NCBI GenBank assembly: GCA_009760885.1
Contig: CM019692.1
Location: 49,629,430 to 49,693,429 of the forward strand
DNA length: 64,000 bases
Reading direction: 5' to 3'
Origin: Achatina immaculata
Lineage: Eukaryota > Mollusca > Gastropoda > Stylommatophora > Achatinidae
Positions 12,738-25,400 of this stretch are shown piece after piece. Numbering within the stretch: position 1 is the first letter of the stretch; each line of letters opens with the position of its first letter. The position numbers and the translations under genes were made by a program. The notes beneath the pieces are model-generated. The model ran no database searches. It was given only the letters and a program-made list of their open reading frames with translations, and had not been told where the DNA came from.

Positions 12738-12990
12738 CTGCATGTCCCTTGTGGAACTTTGCCTCCCTAACAGCTCCACTGTAGGCTTCTCGGTTGTAAG
12801 CAAGATGGCCTGCAGCTGATGCGTCCATTTGCAGATCATCAACAATGTCTTACAGCTACCTTTGCCCTGGTCTTCCTCTCTTTCTTTTTCCCATTATGTA
12901 CCCTTCCAAGACTGACTTCTCTAAATTCTCATGACGTTTTATGTGCCCAAAATATTTAAGTTTCCTCTGTTTAATCCTCTTTACCAGCTT
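12738..12990 (-). mobile_element. RTE-like LINE-C 3' fragment
   Basis: The minus strand carries the family's end: GHIKRHENLEK-like, [24 protein letters not shown] and [12 protein letters not shown]. It is 5'-truncated and in pieces. Confidence 0.8.
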
Positions 12991-13280
12991 AAGAATACAT
13001 AAAACTTAATGCGCTCATCAAGAATGGTCACTCAGGTGACCAATGTATAAGAATGGACAAATCAAACAACAATGAAATGGCACCATGTAGGCTAGAAATC
13101 ACAAACAAAAATTTTGTTGTAGCATGCAGTATAACAGGTGTGAAAAGGCACATCATTTCAGCATTAATGAACATGGCTAAAAAGCTTCCCATCATTATCA
13201 CATATGGTATAATACAATTTCATTATTACTACATATGAGAATAATTCTTATCATTAGAACATGAGAACATAATATGAATG

Positions 13281-13286
13281 TTTATT
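13281..13286 (-). promoter_or_regulatory. Candidate poly(A) signal of hexokinase
   Basis: AATAAA occurs on the minus strand 84 nt past the stop codon. No other close AATAAA was noted; position and hexamer only, no transcript evidence. Confidence 0.5.
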
Positions 13287-13369
13287 GCTGTATGGAGGCA
13301 CTATACCTTTTGAAAATGCTAGACTAAGCCAAAACAAAAATACTTTCACACTGGCATAAGACTATTGGG

Positions 13370-13468
13370 CTATGAGCATCTTAACCCTTTAGCCATCTGT
13401 TTCAGGGCTGACACCGCGGCAAAGGCTGCTCCCTGGCCACTGCCATCCTTCGCAAGGATCAGTTTCAC
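13370..13468 (-). CDS. Hexokinase exon 12 (C-terminus, TAG stop)
   Basis: The exon has 99 nt following acceptor CACACAAG. It encodes [20 protein letters not shown] and ends [10 protein letters not shown] before [11 protein letters not shown] is the conserved C-terminal hexokinase ATP loop (usually GSGKGAA; here Lys is Gln). The tail is short, as in single-domain enzymes. Confidence 0.94.
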   Translation of the reverse strand: MKLILAKDGSGQGAAFAAVSALKQMAKGLRCS

Positions 13469-16400
13469 CTTGTGTGGAAGAGCCAGTGTAAGAAATTTAG
13501 AATATGTGTGTATATTAGTTAAATATATGTGTGAGATAAATAATTATGAAGAAGGAAAGAATGAAGCTGTCTGACTGTCGTGCTAAATCCCAATCCACAT
13601 TCTATTTTGTTCAGTTGTGCACAAGCAGTGACTGAATAAACACTGACGCTATAATCGCCATTTCTACCAGCTGTGAGAAATGATGGCTACAGTGTTTTGG
13701 GACTGCAGGGAATTTTGCTGATGGAATTCGTGGCACCTTGGACCACAATAATATCTGAGATTTATCGTGAAATGATGAATAAGCTTTGGAGGTCAATCCA
13801 AAACAAAAGGTATGAAGTGCTCACAGGGTGTTGTTCTCCTGTATGACAGACACTCATACAAAGACTTTACTTGAGCAGTTCAAGCGGGAGATTTTCAATC
13901 ACCCCTGTTACAGCCTGGACTTGTAGCCAAGTGATTATCATATCTTCAGCAAAATGCGGGTCTGGCTGACCACCAATGTTCCCTCTAAGGGTTTGCAGTC
14001 TGCATGCAAAATGTTCAGATCATGAAAAATACTGTGTGTGTAAATGTGTGCAACAAACAAACAAACCCCCCCACCCACCCACCCACAAACAGAGAGAGAG
14101 AGAGAGAGAGTAAAGGTCTGTACATTTAATAACAGGACAGACCTGCTGTACTTTTCAGCAGTGGGAATTCATCTGCCTGTTTATTTTAATTACCTTCTAT
14201 TCTCTGTGTACCCACTTGCCTCGTAACAATTCTGCTACACAACTACTGAAACTACAAGATGAAAGACCAGTTGACACATCCGATCCCAAAGTCATCTCTC
14301 AACAAGAAAGAAACATTAAAGGAAAAACATCCTCCACTGTTGCATTTTTTAAAATTGCAATTATAGCATGGAGTAACATCTGGAAATTGGAAAATAAAAG
14401 TAGCAGTTTCATTTTTTTATGCGCAGCTCCAAAAAATTTTGTGCACGGTATGATTTTTTTCTGTGGGCGCAGCACAGCCTTGAGGGAGTGGTGCTGATCA
14501 CCCAGTGCTTTAATACCATTTGGAAGTTGATCCTGGAATAACCCTCTATTCTAGTTATTGTGTGTGTGTTTTCTTTTCCAAGAGACAAAACTGCAGATAT
14601 ACACTATTAACTCTTCCCGTGCTGGAGGAAGAAACACGGACGTGTCGTGGAGTGCGGGAGTAAAAACGCGGGTCTTGATATGTTAGGGGGTCTAGTTGTA
14701 AAATGGCATGGAAAACAGTATTTCTGTGTACTTCCGTATACTTATTATGTTTCAAAGTATAGCTAAATGAATGAAAATTTCATAAATGCAGAGTTTTCTA
14801 GGAAAAAAAGAACTAATGTGATGTTTTTAGACACTGATTGTGGCCAGCTCACCATCGGATAGGTCTAGATCTGCACTACTTACCATCTGAGATGTCTAGA
14901 TCTACTTGTCAATCTCATATTCTGATTCTATGTTGCATTCTCGCTAAATTAATGTCTGAAATAACTCCTCATATTCTAATTCTATGTTGCATTCTCGCTA
15001 AATTAATGTCTGAAATAACTCCTAACTACTTCTCCAGTCGTCTAAATATGTCTAGATCTACTTGGGATACATTCAAGAGCAGTGGGGTGGTCACAGGCCA
15101 TGTCCATACCCCTATCTACATCATCAAAAATTGAAAAATTTCGGTCTTTCGCTTCCTTTTTCTCGGTCAGAATCGCTTGTAACTAGGCACTCTTTCGCCA
15201 TTGTGAAAAGTGTCACCGGAATCATGGACGAAATATGTACAATTTAAATGTTACACCACTTGTTTTAATGAAACAAACCAATGACATTATAACGATTATT
15301 CGCATGCGCCGGGTATACCGGAACTGACACTATAATGTCGAAAAGAACGGGAAGAGTTAACATACGTGAAGGGAGAAGACAGTCAGTTAGACAGACCATT
15401 GGTTGAGTGATTTTTCTGAATTCTAAGGTACAGACTTCATCATTTGGGAACACACAGAGTTAGTACAGGACCTTAGTGAGTTCTATTTTGCCAGATCTTG
15501 AACTCTTCTATCCATCTAGTACTGCTGTGTTAACTTCTCTGCAGTACCATGGTTGTAATAACAACTACTAAGTCAGTTATACTGGGAGGTTGTTGCAGAA
15601 AATCTGTCATACATAAAGAAACATGTTACCAGTTTCACAATTTAGACTGTAGTGTTTCAGAAACTGTGTACCTTTGTGTTGGGACTGAATTTCTCAAATA
15701 TTTCCATCATGGCATCATGGAACTTTGGATGTTTCTCATACAGGGAGCCATCAATTCCAATGGTAACCTCGGGAAGACGGATGTAGTTTACTAGAACAGA
15801 CATGACTGGAAGAAGAAGACATCACAGATATATTAAAAAAAGAAATAACACAAATAAATATAAAGCACTAGCATGATGCCCATATGATACGTAAAATTAT
15901 TATACATTAAATTTCTCTCACTGACAAAAACTCTTACCTGAAGCAACAATATAAGCTTCTCTCACTAATAAAAAAAAACTTACATGAAGCAACAATATAA
16001 GCTTCTCTCACTGATAAAAACTCTTACCTGAAGCAACAATATAAGCTTCTCTCACTGATAAAAAACTCTTACCTGAAGCAACAATATAAGCTTCTCTCAC
16101 TGACAAAAAGACTCTCACCTGAAGCAACAATATAAGCTCCTCTCACTGACAAAAAGACTCTTACCTGAAGCAAAAATATAAGCTCCTCTCACTGACAAAA
16201 AAACTCTTCTCTGAACCTTAAGTGCCCAGGGCACATGGGGCTTCCGCAAGGGTTTTCCACAAATGCCTGTCCTTTGCCTTTTTTCTGCTCTTGCCCAGGT
16301 GCGCCCAAAAAAAAACTCTTACCTGAAGCAACAATATAAGCTTCTCTCACTGACAAAAAACTCTTACCTGAAGCAACAATATAAGCTTCTCTCACTGACA

Positions 16401-19400
16401 AAAAACTTTTACCTGAAGCAATAATATAAGCTCCTCTCACTGACAAAAACTCCGCTACTTCTCTCACTATTGCCAAATCTTCATCTGTTGCGATAGTGTC
16501 CAGGTCAAACCGCTTCAGCACTGCTCTAGTATTGGTGGTTGAGTCACCAATATCACTGAAACCAGAAAACAACATAAGAAAAATATTTTAAAGTTTTAGA
16601 CATAAAAACTTCACTGATACTGCCTATAAAAGATAATCAATGTTTCAGTGCTTAGTTTTAACGTGTCCCTCCTATTCTGTAATTCCGCCTGGCTAGATTC
16701 TGATTTTTCTAGCCAGGCGGAATTACAGAATAGGATTCTGATTTTTCTAAACCAGACTGGAAAACTAGCACAAACCATCAAGGAAATGCACAGATACAAA
16801 CTAGACATACTAGGAATACAAGAAGCAAGATGGACAGGACAAGGCAGAAGGAAATTAACAACACAGCACACAGAAGATACAAAGTAAGGGTAGACCAAAA
16901 GAGACATGGAGAAGAACAACAGAAAGGATGTTGAGCAATAGAGGGCTCACCTGGGCAAGAGCAGAAAAAAAGGCGAAGGACAGGCATTTGTGGAAAACCC
17001 TTGCGGAAGCCCCATGTGCCCTGGGCACTTAAGGTTCAGAGAGAGAGAGAGAGATTCTGATTTTTGGTCATAAAGGTGCCCAGAAAGTGAATGAAATCCT
17101 TGATGAGGAAAAGTTAAACAGACCGTAACTTGGAGTTATTAAAATAACATGATGCAAACAAGTTTTATTTATTTAACAAATGCGATTTAAAAAAAATATA
17201 TATCCAATGTGAAAATCTTTTTATACTGTCTTATAACAGTAAAAGGTAAAGTCTTTGGTACAGATGACTGCAACAAACTGTCGTATTTCTTGAAAGAGTA
17301 CAGGACACACTGCAAATTCTTGGATAACAATGAAGTATTATATCACACATGCCTTGCAGTGTGTAAAAAATATATATTATGACCATTACATGCTCAAGGT
17401 GTGGTGTAACAGTTAGTGCACTTGCCTGCTAATCAGAAGGTCCCTGATTCAAATTCATAGTTGGTTAGAATTTTTTTGGACCAGGGTTAAACTCAGCAAA
17501 AAAAAAAAAAAAAGCCGGGCACCTACGATTCCCTAGGAAAACAAAGGCAGCATGGACAAGTGCTGGCTGTAGTGGCCTAGAAATGTGAAGGCAGTAACAC
17601 TTCACACCCCTACAGCATGCAACGCTACAGGACACAGATACATTCAGGGTAATGAGGTAATACGGTGAAAGTAACTCTGTCATGTCACAGAGACACTTTG
17701 AGAACATGGTCTATATTTTCTTGACCTGTTGTGATACTAGAGAGTGGTGTGGCCAGTATCACACCTGGTTTTCTTCACTGCCTTTGTTTGGTAGCTCCAT
17801 AGATATTCATTAGCAATATACCTAATGAACAGCTCTTTGCTTACATATACGTAGTTACTATCTCCTTCTACATATATGTAGTTATTATAAAAGATGTCAA
17901 CTATGTGAAACTCTAGAGAAGAGGCCAAATTCTTACATCTTACATCCTTCTCGTGCTGCTAAATGTCACATAGGGCTCGCATGGTAGTTCGCCAAGATTT
18001 CCTGTCTTCGGTGAGTTTTTCAGTCTCATCAAGAGATGTTATGCCCACTGAACTGGCAACAATGTCCTCTTTAGAGTTTCACGTGTTTGACCTCTTTTTC
18101 TTTGGCCTGCTGTGTTCCACTTGAAAGCTTGTTTGGGGATCCTCTGATTGTTCTTCTCATCACATGACTGACATACGTCCATCTTATTTTTCTGATCACC
18201 CATGAGACAGGTTTGCTCATCTGTCTTATCTCTGCGTTGTTCTTGTATTCGTTCCACTTTAAACCGAGTATTTTCCTTAGGCATTTGTTTTCAAAAGAGT
18301 CTAATTTCTTGTCTATTTCTTTAGTTGTTTTCTAGCTTTTATATGCATAAATGAGGGAGGATATTACATTTGAGGCCAAATTAGTAGGCATAAAATCCCT
18401 TGATCAGGTTGAAAAGCTCACCGAAAGCAGGAAAACTTGGCGAACTACCATGTGAGTCCTATGTGATGTTTAACGGCACAGGAAGGATGTAAGATGTAAA
18501 GTTATTATCTTTGTTGAGCACACTGATAAGAATGAAATGTAAATGTTTTATTCTTTTTATCTTTTTTTTTTCCAGTTTTGTTATTTCAGTGTTAATTATG
18601 TTTGTTACAAGTGTTGCATATTTGTGCTGTATGATGCAGAATGTCTGGAATAGAGAGAAAATTGTACAAGAAAGGGAAGAATGTCAGATGGGCCTGCATG
18701 TCCATGTCTTAACCCTTTGCAAATAAAGTTCAATCAGTCAGTCAATCCCATTCTCCAGTAAGAGCCCAGAACCCATTTCTACAGCTAAGTTAGTGGAAAA
18801 CCTGCTAGACTTGAAACCACCAACTTTGACTAGCTAACTAACTGATCTGCTACTTAGGCACTCATCCAAGGTAATATGTATATATTGTGCAAATGTTATT
18901 TTTCTTCTCGTGTAGTTAGAACCTGTGTATTCTCTGCATGATTACTCCCAGCCCCACCAAAGAACCGAACTAAACATATGACAGGCATAAAACAAAAGAA
19001 TCATATCTGTCTGAATTCAAGGAATGATCCATACCTCTCAATGTCTGTAACATCAGTTGTTGTAAACTTCCATCTTGCTTCAGTTAGTTTCCTTCCATCA
19101 CCCCCAAAGAGTATACCATCTCGTATTAGTCGAACCAGGAACAGACGGACTAGCTCCCCCAAGTACATGCCAGCAAATGATTTTTCAAACCTGTCAAGAG
19201 TTGATACCTGAATCAAAATCTGAAATCAGTTTAACCATCACTTAATGCAGTTGCTGTCTGCCATTCTAGCAAGAAAAAAAAAGCTCTAATGTTGTTTGCT
19301 ACACAATGAAAATAATGTACAGGTTTCTGTCACTTAGTAATCATGACAGTTAAACACTGTACATAGCAGGTATCACCTTTGTCATATTATGTACAGATCT

Positions 19401-22400
19401 CACCTCTCTCTCTCTCTCTCTCTCACACACTTTCTGAACCTTAAGTGCCTGAGGTACATGGGGCTTCTGCAGGGGTTTTCCACAAATGCCTGTCATTTGC
19501 CTTTTTTTTCCACTCTTGCCCAGGTGAGCCCTCTACTGCTGAACATCCTCTCTGTTCTTCTTCATGTCTCCTTTGATCTGCCCTTACTTCTGTTCTCCTG
19601 CGGTGTCCATCTTACAGATATCGCTTGCACAGACTTTAATCATGTTCTCATATATTTTTAAATGCAAGTGTTCTTAATTTTTTTTCTCCAAGAAGCCCCT
19701 TTGAAACATTAAAGCAGCGGTTCTTAATGAGTGTGTAGATGAGGGCAAGTTGAAAAAGTAACCTTAATTTTGCTCCAAAAAAATCTAACCAGGTGTAGTA
19801 CAGGTATGTACTAGATGCATGTGTACAAAGGCATGCCTGCCATTTTTTAAATATCAGCAGACCAGATCAAAGATGGCCATTCCTTGGAAGCATGCACAAG
19901 AGAACAACAATGCACAGTTACTCACTTCTTGGGCATTTGACATTTTTAAGCTGAAAGAGATAGCTTTCTGAGATGTATAGTTACACTTGGCAAATGCTGA
20001 GACAAAGTAAGCCAGGAAAGAACAGCAACATTCTTACTTGTCAAAACCAACGCAGAACAGAAAACTGATGCTAATGCTCTCTGGGATTGTAAAGGCCAAA
20101 TCCTGGAACTTTATTTGCCCAGAGGAACCACTGTCAACAACATTGTATACTATGATCTGCTTGAGAACCACAAGAAGGCTTAATCAGGTCAAAACATCAT
20201 GGTTTGCTTGGTTTCAGTGTGTTATTATAGCATGATTACACACTCCCTCACACAGCATGTGCAACAGCTCAACAGATTATGAACCTTCACATTCTGTATA
20301 TTAAACTGGCCTTATATCACATGACTATCACATGTCTGTGCCTCTGAAGGAGATGTTAGGTGGGAAGAAGTTCAGTACAGACAAAGAGATTCATTCATTC
20401 ATTTGCATGTCCCATGTGGAACTTTGCCTCCCTAACAGCACTCCTGTAGGCCATTCGGTTGTGAGCAAGATGGCCTGCTGCTGATGCATCCATTTGCAGA
20501 TCATCAACGATGTCTTGCAGCCATCTTCACCTTGGTCTTCCTCTCTTTCTTTTTCCCATTATGTACCCTTCCAAGACGGTTTTCTCTAGATTATCATGAC
20601 GTTTAATGTGTCAAAAATATTTAAGTTTTCTCTCTTTAATTCTCTTTACTAGCCAGTCTTCTTCAATATTAAGTTCTTGTAGTATGGATATATTTGTTCT
20701 TTTTTGTGTCCATGATATTTGAAGAACTCTTCTGTAGCATTTACATTCAAAGGCATTTATGTGTTTCTCAGCTGTTTTGTTAAATGTCCAGGTCTCACAG
20801 GCATATGTTGCGATGGGAAAAATGCATGCCCTTAAAAATCTTATTTTTGTAGTTCTGTCTGTTCCTCTCCACAGATTCTTTAGTTGTTTTACTTTTTGAA
20901 GAGACAAAGAGAAGCCATGCATAACTGCCACAGTGTCAGAAAATTGTGTTTCCTCCCAAGTAATCTAAGCATTAGTGAAGTGCTGGCAGACCTGCACTGA
21001 ACATTGTGGGGACTATGTCGAAAAGTGATAATGAGTTTTCAATTGTACTTCTATACTTTATTCAAATATTTAAAAAAATGAAAGTTACTTTTTGACTCAC
21101 TCTCACATGCATGTGTGTGTGTGGGGGGGAGAGAATATATACTACACTCTCCTATGCCACTAAGTACAGCTTATTACTATAACACGTTACAAGATAGATA
21201 TGTTTACCATTATTTTAAAATAATAACAGAATGCAAATGAGGCTTATCTGGCAAGGTAAATGCGCCGAGCATGGTATTGACCACATCACACTTTCATGTG
21301 TAGAAGGTTGTGGAAATGTGGGCCTAACATTGTATCTCCAATATGCCTTAATGGCATGGAAACAGGTTTTTTTTTTTTTAACAGAATGCAAACTTGTGGA
21401 AATTTAATTACAAAATATGAATCACAGCAAATTAAATAAAGAATCATATCATAAGGTACACATGACTGTGTGTATATATTCTCCTGGTTTTTTTGCAACC
21501 CAAAGCAATATCTGATCTAGATCACATGGCTATCTGTGACTGCACAGATCTATAGAGACTGGACACTTCCATGATATGACAGTCCATGTACTTCTTCATC
21601 AGTCCATCAAGTCAGTAACAAGATCAGTGAGACGTGTCATTCAACTTAATGACTAAAGATATTTCACAAACCAAATGTGATATAGTTTCTCTTTCTTATG
21701 ACACAATAATTTTGTAGAGAGAGAGGAGACAGATTTAATAAAATAAGAAACATTTTAAAATCTGGAGGTCATAAATTATTATGTTATTTTTATTATAAGA
21801 AAAGCTAGATTCAGGCAAATTTTATGAAATAAAATTATGATTTTTTTTTTAACAGTCTTAGTCATAGATCCCCAAAAAAATCTGCCCGCTGACTTATTAT
21901 GAACCACAGCAAAGATTTGTTAAACAGATTACACCACATTAAACAAAAAAGTTTGGTAGCCCGAGCTTCAAAACTCATCTTACGTGAATGACCCTGGGTG
22001 ATTTGAGTATTTGTCCACTTCCTTCTCATATTCTGACCTGCAGAAGTCCAGACAACCACCATCTCCAGTTGACCCCAGTTCAACATTTACTATTACCTGA
22101 AATCAGATTTAGCACTTAAGTTTTTCTAACCACCAGAGCGGCCACACTAGATAACTGACATGACACAAAAATCTGCCCAAGGTTATTAATATGATTAAAG
22201 GTCTCAAGACAAATGACACGAGGAATGTACAAGATGGGGCCCAGGATGCATCTTTCATTCTAATCAACATCTTTTACTGTATGAGATAAATGTAAACCTC
22301 ACTCAGGCTCACAATGGGTAGACCACTGCAGGTCATTTTAAGCTTCCTTATCTTTCAGCACTTCTTTCTGTATCACTTCTTTCTGTACCATTTCTCCACA

Positions 22401-25400
22401 TTTCCCTGGACCTTCCCCTTATCATTTTGAAACAGCTGATGGAGAAAGTTTTATGTGAAAGCAGGTCAAGTGCATTTCCTTCTTACTAATGTTTACTGTC
22501 CCATGGAAGCAGGAATGTCTGAACTGATGTTGGCCTGACTTTGCTGGCCAAATTCATGTGTTTTGGCTCAGGATCTTCTTAATGGTGCACCACTCTGAGA
22601 TCTTCTTACACAAAGAAGACTGAAACACTTATGGACTTATTAGAATTGTGGGATTATACCCGTCTTATACTTTAACATTCTTTAATTAACTTTGATGTCC
22701 CAACCATTGCCATCTCCCATCATGATGTTTCCAAGAATGCAATTAAAATTCTCATTTATTTGGCCAAACTTCTTCCTAGAGAACTTCACTTTCACATTAA
22801 CATGTGCAGCCAAAAATAGAAACATAAATTACTCAGTTAAACTCACCCCCAAGGTCTTTGTGTCTTTGCAGGCTGTGCTGAAACTGTTGCTCTAACTTTT
22901 CTGAACTTCTCTTTATCTTAAATCCTTCCCGTGCTGTTAAACGTCACATAGAGCCCGCATAGTTGTTTGCCAAGTTTTCCTGTTCTTGGCGAGTCTTTCA
23001 ACTTCATCAAGGGATGTTATGCCACTAAACTGGCTTCTCTTAACAATGTCCTCTTTAGAGTTTCACGTGGTCGACCTCTTTTTCTTCGGCCTGTTGGGCT
23101 CCATTTGATACGCTTGTTTTGGTATTCTCCAATTGTTTCTTCTCATCACATGGCCTATATATGTTCATCTTCTTTTTCTGATCACCCATGAGACAGGTTT
23201 TTGTTTGCTCATCTGTCTTATCTCTGTGTTGTTCTTGAATTCGTTTCTCTCTATAGTCAAAGTTAAAACAGGCGACCATTTGAATATCTCTGTTTTAATT
23301 CACACCATTATCTAAAGTTGAATCTGATTTAAGCAATTATCACTGGCCTTCAGCGTATGTAAGCAGTCTATGTGATACAGCTGCGTTATAAAAATCCACC
23401 ACTGAGATCACTGGTTAGTGCTTCACATAAGTCATTCTGAAGAAATTTAAAAAGAAAACCTAACTTCAGAAGAAAAATGTTCTCAACATGACCATTACAG
23501 TCATGTGATGACTTAGGACTAATCGAGTTTTGGCCGTTCATACTTAATGCTGAGGTTCCATAGGAAAGGTTGGAAAATGTTCTATAAATGGACCACCTAA
23601 CTGCTACATGTTACAAAGGCTGTATGGATTATGCTTATCAATTGTGGTGCCAATGCCAGGTATACAATACTACACTGTACATATTTAAGTTATAATAGTT
23701 CTGTAGCCCATATATACTGGACGGGGACCGGCTAGCATAGTGGTTAGAGCACTCATCTAGAACCAAATGGTCGAGTGTTCGAATCCCCAGCTGAGCAGGA
23801 TTTTTTTTTTCCGACCAATACGGCCCCGAGGTCAACCCAGCCTCATAAAATGGGTACCAGAGAATCTCTGGGAAGGAAAGGCAGTGAGGAAAGGAACTGG
23901 TCACCCTACCTCATATCATGGACAAACAAATGGTGTTTAAGTATAAACACAGAGAAATCAAGTACCACTCTGTTCACTCTCTCATCTAAACAGAAAGCAG
24001 GTAAGATCTTTGTAAATGAAATATCCTTAAGGATGGACAACCAACCCACTTACTTAGGAGTGACTCTTGACTCAAAACTGACCTGGAAGCAACATATCAA
24101 TAGTGCAGAAGCAAAAGCCAGAAGAAAACCAGTCATATTAAGAAAACTGGGCGGAACCACATGGGGAGCTAGTGAAAGAATCCTCAAGAATGTATATCAG
24201 CAAAGTATTCTACCATATTTAGAATATGGCTCAACATCTTGGTGCACAGCATCAAACACTACACTGTATCATCTAGACAAGGTACAAAATCAGTCACTAC
24301 GGATTATCACAGGTGCCATGAGGTCCACACCAGTAGTAGAAATGCAGAAAATAGTTGGTGTTCAAGCGCTAAAGGAATGTAGAGACACAAAGGTCATGAC
24401 CTTGGGAGAGAAATTCCTCAGCTCTGTAAGCCATCCCCTGAAGGAAAGATTCAATAGCTTGGCGCTAAGACAGCTTAAAAGAAGCAACTTCATTCATCAG
24501 GCCAAGTGTATGCGTAAGCTGATACCTGACCTTCCAACTGTAGTTGCTCCATTATCATCTGTTCCAGAGCATACACCATGGAAAGATGCAGATTATACAC
24601 AAATAACTATTCAGACTGAAGTGAAAAGTGTGCAGAATGGTGAGATGCAAAGCAGTCCTGTAAGATCAACGGCCACACTAAATGTGCTACATGACAAATA
24701 TCCATGTGACACCTGGATACGTGTATATACAGACGAATCTGCACACAATGCCAAGAAGAATAGAGGGGCAGGAGCACATATTGAATATCTAAACACCACT
24801 GACAAGATTTCTATACCCACTTGAAAATACTGCAACAACTATGATGCAGAAGTTAGGGCAATTATTGCTGCAGTTGAAAAACTATCAGACTCCAGAATTG
24901 ATATGTGCCCTGTAGTAATTCTCACAGATGCAAGATCAGTACTGGAAGCTTTTCAGTGCAACAAACTACCAGACCTTAAGGATGCCTTGTCAAAAACTGG
25001 CTTACAACATGGAGTCACTTTGCAGTGGATTCCCTCCCACTGTGGGATACCAGGCAATGAGAAAGCTGACCATCTGGCCAAAGAAGGCACTGAAATGGAG
25101 CAACCAGACATACCAATCACCTATAATCAGAAGAAAAGCATGATAAAAACCTACAGGAAGTCACAAACACCACCACATGATGACTATCACATGCTAAACA
25201 GAAAGGAACTAGTCACCATTTTCTGTCTCTGAACAGGACACAGCCGACTCTGAGGTCATGTATATAAAGTTTAAGGTTGGTACTACTAATCCATGTACAT
25301 GTGCCCAGGTGCCCCAAACTGTGGAACATATCCTCCAAAACTGCACCAACTATGAGACACTGAGAAATAATTACTGGCCCAATGAAACCACTAAAGAAGA

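Noticed and set aside
23726..23800. A tRNA gene
   Set aside because: A and B boxes are present, but the cloverleaf is not complete and the same head recurs with a shared body at 61545-61782, so it is a SINE.
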